DNA of 64,000 bases, from positions 62,001 through 126,000 of the forward strand of contig VZSF01007316.1 of NCBI GenBank assembly GCA_013398295.1, given 5' to 3'. Both the position numbers and the translations under genes were made by a program. The notes beneath the pieces are model-generated. The model worked only from the letters and a program-made list of their open reading frames with translations, ran no database searches and was not told the origin of the DNA. This DNA is from Chionis minor (Eukaryota; Chordata; Aves; Charadriiformes; Chionididae). Shown here one piece after another: positions 1 through 14,060 of the stretch. Within the stretch, counting starts at the first letter, position 1. Every line of letters starts with the position of its first letter.

Positions 1-2711
1 TTTTATTTTATGGTTGTTCTGCTTCAGATAGAATTCTTTATACTATCACTTCTGTTTTAGCTTGCACTCTGCCATTTTCTCTGTATAAGAGGGATTGTTT
101 TCTACAGTTTTTTTGATAACATTCTGCATTGTACTAGGTCTCTCTTTTTTTCTCTGTTACGGTGGTTTCTTGTAAAACATGAAGAGATGCTTTTTTGTCA
201 ATAAACACGAGGAATCTGGGACTTTTCTTGGTAGTTAATTCTAACTCTCAAACAGTGGAATGTGCTATTAATGTGCTTATCTGTTAAATATTTTTTGTTT
301 GCCTATAATAGTGATATAAACTTTAATTGAAAAAAGCTCCAAAATCTTTAAATGCTTTTGAATAAATTGTCTTACTCTTTATCTACAATAGATGAAACAC
401 TAGAATAACATTAATGCATTACTAATTAAAAAAAAAAAGAAAAATAACGCAGTTTCTACACCAGAATTTAATTTCCTTTTTCAGATATATTTCTGAACCT
501 ACAATGTTGTACTAATTGTTCTTTAACCTGAGGTAGCTGGTTAGGCAATATAGGAGATAATTAACTATTTTTTCCTAAAGGTCCTTCGCAAACAATGTGC
601 CTTCTCATCTTGTTACAGTACATAATGACTATTGATTACCTGCTCTCTGTTAAATTCTGCTCCTGTTCAGCACTGAAGGGTGCATACAGGAGTTCTGACA
701 GACTGATCAGGATGGGCAGAATGCAGTTTAAGGAGATGACAGCTCTGACCTTCAGCTGAGAAGAGAATCCACGTTGCTGTGTGAAGTGTGTTCTTTAATT
801 ACCCAAATCATTGCATTGATATTTTCTCTAGCTTTAGAAACAGATAGATATATGGCATTTATGTAAGTTTCTACAGATACATGCTAAACAAAGTTACACA
901 AAGGAGCGTTAATTATGCCTGGCCATTACAAAAAAAATAAAAAATTAAATTTTGAAAATTTGAATTTTAACTTCTATTGAAAAATGCAGTTGCTAGAAAT
1001 AGCATAGGAATACAACGCAAAGGAACAGCAAAGTTGTAACAAACTTGATCTGACAGTATTGCAAATAAGGCACCTGACTTACGCAAAGTGATAAAGAGGA
1101 GTATACAGCCGATATTGTCTTTTGGAAGAATGTTCAGTATAACAAATCTCAAAATAACCTGGATTCAAACCCACAGATATTAAGATTGTGTTTGGAAGGG
1201 AAACAGGTTCAAAAAAAGCCAAATAGATATTAATTATACATTCCAAGTAATAAAAATAAATGGCAGAATTTGAATAGTGTAACAGAAAAACACTCAAGGC
1301 AAGTGTACTATTTATTGAGTTCAATGATATCTGAATATCTCACAAAAGAAAATGAGGATGTGCACAGAGATGTTTAACTTCACAGTTGTCAACCAACCCT
1401 TACGTGCCATGAAAATGTGGCCATTGAGAAAGGACAATAAGTGATTGGAAGTGGTTTAGTTACCTGAGTCCTGAAAACATCTTGGAAGTGTCTTCGATCT
1501 TTATGCCGGACTGAGGAAGAAAACCTTGAAGAAGATTGTCTGTAATATCCTTTAGAAAGCATCATCATATCAATGTTGTGTTATATGCGTCATAACAGAG
1601 AATGATAATGGTTGGACACCTGATGCTCCTGTACGGAGAAAAAAAAGAATTAAAAGAGGAGGACTTTCTCGGATACGGTGGTATGTTCTCATCTGGCTCT
1701 CCAACTTGAAGGATAACAGGTGATTATAGTACCCCACTAAGAGTGGAGATATGAGAAGGGAAAAATAAAAAGGAAGAAGAAAAAAAGATAAACTCTGCCC
1801 TGGTCAAAACTAGACCAAGATAAATTTAGCATTCTTTCCACCCATTTATTGTAGATTTTTCTAGACTTGCTATTACTGAAATAATGCAAGATCCATAGAG
1901 AAGGACAAAGAAAATGATTTAACCAGAAGTCCTTGAGCTAATTTTCTGCTTACGATATGATGTGAGTGTATCCTAGACCTCTAAAGATTTCAAAATGTTT
2001 GGGCTGAGGTGCTCAGAATTTCTATTTTGACATTGGAAGTTCAGAGAGGCTCAGAGATCTTTTAGCATTTTGGTTAAGAGAGAAGCATGGTTATAGTGTT
2101 TAACTTCCAGTGAGTGGAAACATGGAAAACAATAGAATAAAAGGTTCAGACACCAATTCTGTGGTTTGCTGAGACCTAGTTGTGAGCAAAAAACAGATAT
2201 TGGCAAGCAAGACGTGGATATTGCCTTACTGTGTCCTGAGGAAGAGCACTCTCTTCTTGTTATATATAAATCTAAGCATGCTGGTCACTTGAATCAATAT
2301 TAGATGCTATTGTTTTTACATTGGTGCTAATTATTTTTGATTCTGGTGTTGTGGACTACAGAATAAATGATAATATGATGAGAACAGTAACACCTACCAT
2401 AATTTTTGCCTCTGTTCTTTGCAAGAGAGCAGCACTTAGAATTCAGCAAAACATCGTGACTCTGGGCTGAAACTGACTCCAGCTTAGGTCTCGTTCTCAC
2501 CTATAGCTCCCCAACCTGCTTTAAGAAAGAGGTTGGTTTTTTTTTTTTCCTTTCCCATGCCATTCACATAGTGTTGTAAGAAAATTCAGATAATTTTTCT
2601 ACACTAGATCACTACAAGAGAAAGAAAGATCTCCTCCAGGTGAGAAAGTTACCTGTCCTCTCTTCTGGTTCTTCTCCTCTTTGAGGACATCTGGCATCAT
2701 TTTAAAGCTTT

Positions 2712-2733
2712 AAGAGTTCTTTAGAGAACTCTT
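2712..2733. repeat. Short perfect inverted repeat
   Basis: AAGAGTTCT and its exact reverse complement AGAACTCTT are separated by TTAG. The arms are 9 bases and the loop is 4. It could fold as a small hairpin, but no neighbouring feature suggests a role, and a repeat of this size is expected now and then by chance. Confidence 0.6.
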
Positions 2734-4322
2734 GGTGCTGCCAGGAAAGAACCACTCGTGGCCATATTGGTCTTTTTACTGCATGCGACAAGTAAATACT
2801 GGATAGCTTTGGCATTGGTGTCTACATGAGAGATGTGGATATCCTAGCATGGGTATCTGCATCAGACAGACTCAAAAGTGGGGCTCAGAAGATACTGTTA
2901 CAAGTGGTAAGAGAAAATTGGAAAAAAGTGCAAGTAGTGATGTGGGAAATTGAGTGGAGACCACTTTCTTGTTCTTAAAAAGAAAAATTGTTTCCTTTCT
3001 TCTTTGATATCTTGAAGTGTATGCTGCACTAGCTGCTACATGCCTGATGCTTAGAGATCTTTGACTTTCAGCTCTGATTCTAAGAAACGTGTGTACTGGA
3101 ACTGAATTTGTTTACCCGTAAATCTTTGTGTTGTTTCACTGACTGTTTAGAAATTAATCTAAGTTCTTCGATGCTGCAGAAAACACATCTGAGTAAATTA
3201 ACCAAGTTGCCAGCTGAAAAATGCTGCATGGGCTAGTTAGGGGGTAATTTATCCCTTGGCATCGTTGTTGTACTGTGATTGAAGAAACCCTAACACTATG
3301 TTGGAGTGTAGACAATCATACCCTTATGGCCTGCATTGTTTTTTTAACTCCTTTTACTGTATTTCTCAGGTGGCTAACTTTCTGCTGCCACCTGTTAAAG
3401 CAAGGTCTAAGCAGCAGGAAACCTCTGTGGTTTGTTCTATTGTTAGAAGTCAATTACCGTTTGCTGGTGTTCTGTTGGGAAAGGTTGTTCTATGTCAGCA
3501 AATACGAAGCGCAGCGGCTTGGTGAGCGTACAGAGGAGGCAGGGGTATTGCTGTGACAACTTGCCTTGATCCAAGGAGCCTTCCTGTGCATGCAGGTTGT
3601 CTGGCAAGCCAAAAGAACAGAGAGGCCAGTGAAGTGGTTCACCTTTTGCATTTTTGATAGTAGCCATATGGAAGGACCTGGGATATTGAACAGGGAATTT
3701 TGCTCAAGATACCGGAAGCATATCAAGTCTTCAAAATAACGCCTTTCTAAAACTCATCCAAACAGCCGCCTTGTCTTCATCGAATGTTTTTTCTAGAGCT
3801 TGCCATGAAAGTTTGTTTTTAATGAAGCAAAGCTGAGCTTTGTATTTTTAAAAAACTGCCTCAGGTATTTGACCAGCAGAAGAAAATACAGCTAGGAAGC
3901 ACTGTAGTTAAAGCCTCACCATGACAACAGATTTGAAATAAAACCCATTTGAGGTATTTCTTATATTTGAACAAAAATAGACTTTTTCTGCACAAAGCAA
4001 CAAATTTGTTCAGATAGTCACCATTTTCTCTCAAATTAGTTCTGATGGCTAGTTTTTGACCTGCTTTGCTTGTTCCTTCTTCTGATATCTTCGTTGACCA
4101 GCTTCCTCTCTCTGGCAATAATTCATTTTTTTTGGGACAGTATCTTACACTCAAATGTATGCAACATTCAAACCGTCAGTGGCAGAGTGTGCTGCTACCT
4201 TATCCTTGTTCCCACTTCTTTTGCTTGATACAGTTTTTGCTCTTCATCATTTCCCTTTCACTGCAAAACAAACTGTGAAGATCCTATGATATTTTTGCTT
4301 CCTATTTTCTGCCTTTCCAGGC

Positions 4323-4342
4323 AAAAAAAAAAAAAAAAAAAA
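4323..4342 (+). repeat. A20 homopolymer
   Basis: Twenty consecutive A residues follow a pyrimidine-rich stretch. No AATAAA signal or target-site duplication was seen around it, so it is read as a simple repeat and not as the tail of a retrocopy. Confidence 0.85.
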
Positions 4343-7300
4343 TTGTCCAAAAAGTCCCAAACCCTTTTTACTATTTCTGTTACGGGCAAGTAACAAATTT
4401 TGATATTGCTTGCATTCATGTTGAGTCTTCCATATGGAGAGGTCCGATGTGAATGGAGAGTAGCCTGGAACCGAAGGGCAATGAAAATGATCTGCAAAGT
4501 GTAAGCAATGAGGAAAGTCTGAACACGTTCAATTCATTTAGTATAGCAAAGAAAAAAAGAGAATCCACAATGATGACTTTCAAATATATAAAAAGATACT
4601 AGGAAGAACAAAGGATTAAAGTTAATAGCTTAAGAAGCAATGCTATCAGAATTGCAGGAAAGCAGATATAAGTTAGACAACAGAAAATATTTCTCAACGG
4701 TGTAAATGTGGTTAAATGGGCATCACTGACATTTCTGAGGACGAGAAATGATGGAGCTATGATTTGTCTTCTCTTGGGGCAGGTAACTTCAATATCCCTT
4801 TCATCCATATTATCATTAATGGTTCTGTGACTTCTGGTCTCTTTTCTATTAGCTGTTCGCTTAAATAGACTCAATCAAACTGGATTTCACATCATCATTA
4901 TCTTTGTACTGGCTCCCCAAATGTACTCATTACATCATGACTTAAATTAGATTGTAAGTGACCTTTCCTTGAGGACTGCTTTAAAGTGTCAATTCAGTAC
5001 ATGGCACAGTAAAAAAATCTATTGAGGTTAGTCTGAAATATGTCTTTCTGTCTCTGCAGAGAAATTCTAAGACTCCTTGGAAAATAAAAGGAATGAAAAG
5101 TATAAAGAACAAAGACAAGGAAAAAAAAAAGTAAAATTGCCTGGCTTGTCAGACTTCTGAATAATCTTGGGCTATGTCACTGAACATTCTAAGTAGGGTC
5201 TGAAGTTCACAGTTGCATTTAATCAAAACTGACTTGTTAAGATCTTTGTGAGTGTGACTGAACAGCTATGTTGCAAAAGTACAAGATCAATAGCATCACA
5301 TAGCTACACAGAAACCAAAATTTCCATGGATATGACTTTGTGCCGAGCAGCGTCAATATGTTATCTTTCTCTGGTTTCCTTTCTTATTTTGTTCACACTT
5401 AATAGGAAGCATGAATGTAAGAACTTCAAATGTAAAAATTCTCAGAAAGGAATTGTTAGACTGCTTGTTTTCTTCAATACTACTTGTAGAAGGTTTTGAT
5501 AAATTGGTATTTTGGATTATAGCCCAAACATCAAGAGCAAAAGACAGAAATAAGAGTGAAGCTTATACATATATATTAAACACCTTTAACTCTGTGCAGT
5601 GGAATGCATTCCATGGCTCTAGAACTCTCGTTTGAATTAGATATTTCACAGGTAATTTGTGTGAATTAGTGTCTGATGTTGCCTCGTGGGCTGAAAGTAG
5701 TGAGGCTAGCAATTTTGGTCCACGAGTTTTTCTGATGCTGATTTTTTCAGAAGCCAGTGACGGTAAGAAATATCTCAACACCTGATCTATAAGTTGTCCC
5801 ACTTCCAGACATATTTTATCCTGTCAATATGAGACCACATTACCTCATCTAACTTAAGTAAGGTGAAGATCTTGATAACATTGACAGGTCTTCAGGACGT
5901 GAGGTACAGGACTGACTAGAAAATCTTCTATTGCTATCGCTTATCATGTATCTGCTTCTTAGCCAAAGACACTAACTTCTTTCTGAACATGTGATACCCT
6001 ATGATCAGCCCTAGTCACTATTTAAAGTAAATATACAAAAGAAACAGCAAGTTTTACAGGTATGTGAGGCTTTTATACCATAGTTTCTGTGAATTGTATG
6101 AAAAGGTAATTTTAAATTACTACTTTACATTCTAATCAATACTAGGATTATTTCTTTATTTTCTTTTAATATGGTTCAGACCTCTTAAATCGCATACATA
6201 ATTTTTACTGAGTTTAATTGTTGATTATTTTATTTCAGTCCTGCAGCCATCGATCTATATCCTGTACATTTATTTCCTACAGTGTTTTCTGTCAAGCTTC
6301 AGATCTACTTGATGATCCGATATATACCTCTTGTTACATTTCTGTTTAAGACAGATTAAAAATGCAATTAAATATATGGTTCTAACCAGTGATCAAACGC
6401 CCCATACCTTTAACTCCTGTGACTGGAAGTAAGGGAACTTGTTAGTGAATGTCAAGAGATTAAATTTAAATCACTTATACAATTACTGTTAGCTTTATTT
6501 TACAAAAACCAAAAGTGTTCAGAAATGAGTGCCTTAGTGATTCTGACTTTTTTTTCCACTTTCTTGAGTGAAACACAATTAATTGCCTGCTAAAATATTG
6601 CATTAAACAATTATCCTTATGTTTAAATATTTCAACTCAGTACTTTATTTTCTGCATTTTACCTAGCTATATTTTAACACAAGAACTACTTCATTATATT
6701 TTGCAGTTTTAAATAGAAGTTCGTGCTTGGTAAAGGCCTACTTTAAATCATGTCCATTAAAATAACTCCTCCTGTTTTGCAAGTGATTGGAACAGTGGGT
6801 ACATTTGCTGGAGTCTATTTTTCCTCTTTCTGTTAGAATGTATCAAAGAGAAACCACAGTGGGAAAAAAAAAAAAATGTTCTTTCTACCAATAGGGTTCA
6901 AATTTAACAGGATAACACTTTAAAGCTATTTTTGGAAATATGCTTAAGGGGTTACGTATCTACCTGATACAGCTCTGTAGCTGATGGTGGATGATTTTTG
7001 TCAAATAATACTTACTGAATTCATGGATTCTGGATTTTTACCCGTCAGTGGTAACCTGCTGTTTTCAGAAAGCAGATCCTGCTTTTTATGAGAAGGTGGT
7101 AATTCAAATCTGAAGGTGTAAATCACCTCTGTATTTTTAGGATTAAGCCCACGCTTTTTAATTAACTATGTTCATCATTAAAATCTCTTCCAAATCCTCT
7201 TCAGTGGTGCAGGGACTATGTTTGCGCTAATGTACATGTGGGGAGAATTTGGCTTAAGATATCTTAATTAACTGATCTTCATCTTCCTAGTTGACTGAGT

Positions 7301-8848
7301 ATGCAGAAAAAAGCACTACAGTTGTATACTATATAAAATTGTGATTTATATGTTATAGACCAAGAAGCAAAGTCTGACAGAAATGAAAGAATACATCCCT
7401 TCAAGGTATAGTTCAAATGTTAAGCATAACCAATACAACTATTTATCTTGCTTGCTGTCTCAGTTTCTTTAGGATTTTCCCTTTCCATTACTTAAATGAT
7501 TTCACTGCAGCCCTAGATATCAATGGTGAGATATGTAGCATTTAGGCAGGTGTTTCCAGCTAGATTTTGACCACGTTTGTTCATTTGGGATCCCACTGTG
7601 CATTTTGTAAAGGCAAGACTGCCGTCTTCAACAGGCTTAATCATAATCCACAGTCATGTTCTCTCTGATCAAATTCTCTTTGCAGTTTTAATTGGATGTG
7701 ATATTCTTCATCACTTATCTTTAACTATATAAAAGATTCTCATACCAGTAAACAAATGGTAATTATGTTAAAACCTTTGGGTCTGTATTTTTAAGTTTAA
7801 GATGTTTTTATGGATCTGCAAGTTTGACATAAGCATGTAGATAATATGTACATTATGTGTGTGTACCTATATATGTACTTGTATACTAAACCTGCAATAT
7901 CAGGCATTTAAGATTTAGGAAAGGCCAGTCCCTTTATGTACTACCAACCTAGAAACTGACTCTCTTAGGTTTATGAGTCAGTATTTTGTGGTCATGTCAC
8001 CAACTTTTTTTTCTCCGTGGTTCTCTGGCTTAATTCCAGGCATATAGTATTGCAAAGGTAACAACTCTGTGGAACTCGCTTTCATCTTTTGGCCCTTTTA
8101 GATGTAGTGGCTGGAGAATGAGAGAAGACAGCTATGGAGCACAGGCACATAAATATTTCCTTGGGGAGTGGGATTCTGTCCCTATTTCATCTGATGTGTT
8201 CCTTTCTTATGCCCTGGGTTGCGCTTTTCGAAGTATATACAGATACAGCTGTGTTTCAACAACAGGAGGTGTTAGAAAATATCTGGCTGCTCAAAAATAA
8301 ATGTTCCAATTCATGAACCTAAAACTAATAATGTTTTTTTTAGTCTACCTCTGAAGTGGGAAATAATGTTTCACACCATAGTAAGTATTGTGAAAATCAA
8401 TACTAACTATTTGTGAAGGACTTGGACTTTATACAGGGATAAACACCACAGAGAACTTGTAGCCAAACTCATCACTCACTGTTCCAAATAGTGTTTGGAT
8501 GATGGATCACATACAAGGCACGGACTGACAGTCTAAACACTGAGTTGAAAACAAAAATAAAATTGCAGCTTTATTGCTTCCTTACGTGCAACTAAATGCC
8601 AAATAGTAAGTGTGCATTATTAGAAGTATAGAATACAAAAAATCTGCAAGGAAATGTGTCATGCAGTAATATGTAGTTTCTGGCAAATTTTCATAGCAAA
8701 AAGTAGTCTGTCTGATTTTTTTTTTTTCAGGTTTCCATTGAAGAAATGAAATCAAGTTTTTATTAATTCATAATCCTTTTAAACTTCATCCCAATGAGTG
8801 ATAAGAAATTAGTTTTTCTCAGGTGTTGTATTCTCCTGTTCTTGGTGG

Positions 8849-8864
8849 TTTTTTTTTTTTTTTT
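8849..8864 (+). repeat. T16 homopolymer followed by a TC tract
   Basis: Sixteen T residues run into a short CTCTCTCT tract. It is a simple low-complexity repeat with no recognised element attached. Confidence 0.8.
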
Positions 8865-11809
8865 CTCTCTCTTGCTGTCTAGATTTCCAGAAGATACTGA
8901 ATATCCCACGTTGCAGGGAAGAATAGATGTCTGAGCTGCTGAGGACCAATAGTATGAGCCCAGCACCAGCTCTTGAGGCAGGTAACTTAATTGCCACTCC
9001 ATTAAACAGAGTAAGAGTATTGTGAAAAAAAGGAGTTTAAATATTCTTTCTTTTTTTTTTTTTAATGACACCGATAGTAAGTTAAGTTTAGGGCTTAGTG
9101 GTTGCCACACTGCTTAATGATGCCAAGTGTTTGAAAAGAAATGAAGTACAATAATTTGAGAGGTTAGCTTCAAATTGCCAAGATGCTAAAAATAATATAT
9201 TTAAGATATTTTTACAGACTGGTTTTGAGCTGTCAGCGTACAATCAGTCATATATGCAGGCTTTTCTTCAACCACAGGTGTTAAGAAAAACGTGTTTCTC
9301 GAGGAAAGCCAAAAGCCTTTCATAATCTCAAGTCTCCAGCAACCAGAATTTTAAGAAATTTATCAAATATCTTGAAACCAGTAACATTATTACAAGAATT
9401 AATGACATGGGGGTTTTGTTTGTTTTTTTGTTTTTCAAAAATAATAGACTTCTATTACATGTTGTAAGGGAAACTGGTGTTGTCAGACCTGGACAGCACA
9501 ACTGGATTCTGAAAAACACCTGTATACATGTGCAACTTTTGTGACTTTCATGTGGATCAGCTTGCAGGACCTACAAAGCATTCCTGTACAAAAGCTAACA
9601 TCTATATTGTTACTGTGTAATTAGTTAGCAGACCAACTATTATTGTCTGTGACAATAAGTATTAAATTTTTTACGTATTGTGTTTATTTTCCTTTTGTAA
9701 GTGATCCCAGAAGTTCTCATAGTGATCAAAGAATATTCAAAATGATTCCAAAATTTTTATCTACATTTACATGTCACTGTTATACATATAAGTACATTGT
9801 TTTGGTCTCAACATTCTGAAAACATTAAATTGCATGGATTGCAGTCTGGATGACCTGTTTTAAAAAGAAAGAAATGTGGTTTTTAAAAGAAACCAGAGCT
9901 CAAAAAGAAAAAAAGAAAAAGTGGTGACCTTAAAAGTCCAACATTATAATAGGAAAGGCAGAGTTTGCCTCTCACTGAAGCTGGTGGGAGACACACCTGA
10001 GATTCTTCTGTTCTGCTTTGGAGCTATAGTTCAGAAACTCTTGAGATACTGCTCTATATTTTAATACTTAGTCCTAATATAATGAGGAAAGCAAAAGGAG
10101 AGCTGAATAGAGCTATTAATCTTTTTCTGTGTGAAGAAAAAGTCAACTTCTAACTGCACTTTTTATTATAAAATACAGTCATAAGTCCTGACGATTCTGA
10201 AATAAAGTCTACTTTGACATCCTGCTAATAGCTGTTCAAATTGAAAATTTTCTTGTGCCAGCACACCACAGCCCAGCTGGTGCAAACGATAGTTGCTTCC
10301 TATTTTCTTAAATTGGTTTCCAGCCTCTGGATTATTTGCTATGCAGAGGCTGCTGTACTAGAAGGGTTCACAGAATCCTTTTAGAGACTGGATACGCCTG
10401 CATTAATTTTCTCCATGCTTTTTTTTTTTTTTGTGAATTTAGCCTGGCACAATTGTGACTGTTCCCTTTTGATCAACCATTTTGGACAAGGACTGCAGTT
10501 CATTTACTATCTCTCAAGTAACCATGTCGAAGTGCATTATAGAGCATGATGTCTGAGGAGGTGTTGCTACTATCTGCACTAAGCAGGCACATTTGCAAAT
10601 TCATGAGCTCTTTTTGAAATTCATGAGCCATCCTCTGCCCAGTTTTTCATTTTGTTTTCTACCATATAATATTCAGAAGATTTAATTGTCTTTTCCTTCT
10701 TCTGAAAGCACATTACCACATTTTCTAAAATATAAAGCCAACAATAAAAAATAAAATATGTATATAAATACAAGGTAAGCCAAGCATATGAGAATTATGT
10801 TCTTCATCCTTAGCCACAGTTCTTTCTTCATTCAAAGCATTTCCAGCTGAAATCATAAGGCATATGCAATTTCCATTCATTTCATCAACTTTCAGTTACC
10901 TGATTTTTTTTTTTGGTGGGTTTTTTTTGAATAGGAAATTGTCCTGCTCCATGATACTTTCCAGTGACAAAGTATTTGTCTGTGCTCATACACTAGACAC
11001 AGGTATTGTCCCTCATTAATAATATATGATGATGAATAAAGGTGTGCCTTTTTGTTCAGTCCCATTCCAGTGCCTGAGCATCTTTTCTGATAAATTCCAT
11101 CTGGACACCACCAAAATGCTTTTTATCCTGTGCATATCCAATTCTACTCACATCGTCAGGAGACAAAGTCAGAAAAGCAATTATTCCTCTCGCCTATGCA
11201 GGGCGATGTAGATAACCGAGTATACTCTAGGGATTGGATGGAATTCAGTGTATATTGACATATGAATTTTTCATTTTTGACTCATTGTGAAATCCTTCAT
11301 GGTAACGTGATGATCTTTGTAAAGACAATATCACATATTTGTGGAAGTGAGTGCTAATGCTAATAAACTGCACTCATCTTTTATATATTGGGTACAATAA
11401 GCATTTGTATCATGGTACATAGAGAACAAGGGTCAGAATGGTTTAAAGAATGACAGGATAAAAAAAGTAACATGATGAGTTTCAGTGCAACATGTCCTGA
11501 TTTATTTTTTTTTTATTGTCACAGTGGACTGTATTTAGAAGCACACCAGATTATTCAGTTTCACTTAAAGTGAGATGTGAACTTAATAAATAAATACAGG
11601 AGATGGCAAAGCTGTGGGAGAAACGATAGGAATTGCCCAGTTCTCTGTAACCCAGCATTAAATACCAAAGCCACAAAATACCAAAGAAAAAGAAAGTGAG
11701 CAGGGTTTTGAAATATCATTGGCAGGGAAACATGAGGGGGGGAAAAGAATCACACAAGCACTTTAAATATAGAAATCTCAAAAACAAAAAAGAGAATGTC
11801 CAAAGAGAA

Positions 11810-11835
11810 ACCCCCACCAATTTCGAAGTGGGGGT
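11810..11835. repeat. GC-rich hairpin ACCCCCAC / GTGGGGGT
   Basis: An 8-base arm ACCCCCAC pairs perfectly with GTGGGGGT across a 10-base spacer. It is immediately followed by a second, weaker stem (CTCTT CT AAGAG). The GC-rich stem stands out in an AT-rich background. No transcript or element boundary is evident. Confidence 0.55.
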
Positions 11836-13176
11836 CGCTCTTCTAAGAGTGCAAATTTTGCATCAATGAGACAATACTATATCAGAATAAGTTGCAGAAT
11901 CTGTAACACCTTGTATCTGAATGTTAATTAAATTGGACTTTTATAAATCTTAGGTTTATTTTTAGAATTTTATAACAACAACTATTCTATTTAAAAAAAT
12001 AAGGCTGGAAAACATTTAAAAATACACTTTTTTTTCTGTTGGAAAAAACTTTGATGTAAGCCCCAAACAATTGATGTAAATTTGTTTTCAAACTATTTTT
12101 TTCATGCTTTTCAGTCTTTTCCACAGGAAAAAACATGATTAAAGCTTCTTTTTTTTTTTTAATAAGCTTTTCCATTAATATATTTTACTTTCTATTTCAA
12201 TTTATATGGTGGTACTATGGTAGAAGCCCAGTCCTGTAGATGAGGTACAGACTGAACTGAAGAGTAAAGTGCAGCACCTTCCATCATTAAGATAAGAAGG
12301 AGAATCAGAGGTGACCACAGCCTTGATTTGTATTGGTAGCAGAGGTTACTCTTTCACCCAGTCAATTTACACACTTTGCTACATGTTGGCCTATGTTAAA
12401 CTCCTTGAGGGATAAAAAAAAAACCCAAAAAAACCTCTTACAGTCTCCCATATATAAACAACTTTGGGGAATGATGTCCAGAGCAAAGAGATTTCCACTG
12501 CTCTCTGGAATTCTTACTGAAAAATTCATAGACTTCACAGTTCTCATGGGCTGCTGGCAGACCCCAGCAGTGATGAAATGCATACAGCCAACAACATTGT
12601 ATTGCTTTGCAAATAGACAAATGCTAAACATAAGTAAACTTTACAGAAATTTCCTACTAGTCCTGCTCCAACCCAAGCAGCAGTGATGCTCACCACAAAC
12701 CACTCCGTTTGGGGAATGAAACACGGAATATTTTGCATCTCTTTAGCTGTTGTTTTTCCCATGTTGGCAGGGCAAGGCATTCCACATAGATGCTCTGAAA
12801 TACCAATTTTGGACATACCAAGATTAGTCTGGGCCATTCTGCTTTTTGTAGAAGACAGATTGTAAATACACATTTGGAATCATTATACTCTTTTTTTGGT
12901 TAACTTCTGGCAGTGAATAGAATATAGAAGAGTGATTTTGGAAAAAAAAAAACCCTAACAAATTGGGGCATTGGTTAAGTTGAAAATGTCTAGAATATGG
13001 GATAAATTGAGTAAAGTCATAAACAAAAGAAAATTACCTCAAAGTAGCACTCTTAAGCAGTAAAAGACTGAATTCAATCCAAAAAGATGAGATTTTGGAA
13101 AAGGAAATAATGAGGTTTCTGTGTGTATATCCATGCAATGTATATGCACTAAAATACCTTCAAGTTGCTCTTTCAA

Positions 13177-14060
13177 ATCACAGAATCACAGAATGTTAGG
13201 AGTTGGAAGGGACCTCTGGAGATCAGCTGGTCCAACCCCCCTGCCAGAGCAGGTCCACCTACAGCAGGTTGCACAGGATAGTGTCCAGGTAGGTTTTAAA
13301 TGTCTATGGAGTTGGAGACTCCACCACCTCTCTGGGCAGCCTGTTCCAGTGCTCTGCCAATCTCGGAGTAAAGTTCCTCCTTATGTTCAGCTGGAACTTC
13401 CTATATTCAAATTTGTGCCCATTACCTCTTGTCCTATCGCTGGGCACCACTGAAAAAGACTGGCGCCCTCCTCCCGGCACCCTCCCTTTAAGTATTTGTA
13501 AGCATTGATGAGATCCCCCCTCAGCCTTCTCTTCTCTAGACTAAAAAGACCCAACTCCCTCAGCCTTTCCTCACAAGAAAGATGCTCCAGCCCCCTAATC
13601 ATCTTTGTAGCCCCTCGCTGCACCCTCTCCAGCAGTTCCCTGTCCTTCTTAAACTGGGGAGCCCAGAACTGGACACAGGACTCCAGATGCAGCCTCACCA
13701 GGGCAGAGTAAAGGGGGAGGATGACCTCCCTCAACCTGCTTGCTACACTCCTCTTGATGCACCCCAGGATGCCACTGGCCTTCTTGGCCACAAGGGCACA
13801 TTGCTGGTTCATGGTCATCCTGTTGCCCACCAGGACTCCCAGGTCCTTCTCTGCAGAGTTTCTTTCTAGCAGGTCAGCCCCCAACCTGTACTGGTGCATG
13901 GGGTTATTCCTCCCCAGGTGCAGGCCCCTACACTTGCCTTTGTTGAATTTCATTAGGTTTCTCTTTGCCCAACTCTCCAGCCTGTCCAGGTCACGCTGAA
14001 TGGCAGCACAGCCTTCTGGTGTGTCAGACACCTCCACCCCCCCAAGTTTCATGTCAAATC
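13177..14060 (-). mobile_element. CR1 LINE, 5'-truncated, with 3' part of ORF2
   Basis: This is a bird CR1 retrotransposon inserted in reverse. Its 3' end is at the left edge, with the tandem octamer ATTCTGTG twice, read on the minus strand. The motif GGACCTCTGGAGATCAGCTG next to it marks a CR1 subfamily different from the 'GGACCTTAAAGATC' pieces elsewhere in this window. Upstream on the minus strand an open frame of about 190 codons covers the C-terminal part of the ORF2 reverse transcriptase. Visible landmarks are DMKLGG (the degraded catalytic-box end, normally ADDTKLGG), [32 protein letters not shown] and [13 protein letters not shown]. The frame leaves the CR1 reading near 13460, where the typical ending continues in another frame, so the copy is dead. 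The 5' edge is uncertain, because recognisable homology fades near 14060. It is one of the better-preserved copies here. Confidence 0.93.

Larger units (their letters stand above)
1..13176. other. Unique AT-rich noncoding DNA
   Basis: No gene, CR1 piece or LTR could be recognised in this stretch on either strand. The open frames are all short, none has a recognisable domain, and several overlap in different frames, as chance predicts. It holds simple tracts: A20 at 4323-4342, T16 at 8849-8864 and many shorter A or T runs. Two short perfect inverted repeats lie at 2712-2733 and 11810-11835. Around 12.3-12.9 kb several overlapping frames of 60-117 codons occur on both strands, without a domain or splice signals I could support. 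The stretch could be intronic or intergenic. Confidence 0.7.

Noticed and set aside
12333..12873. Overlapping open frames of 60-117 codons on both strands
   Set aside because: No domain, no supported splice sites and several frames open at once, with low-complexity A-runs inside. Most likely chance.
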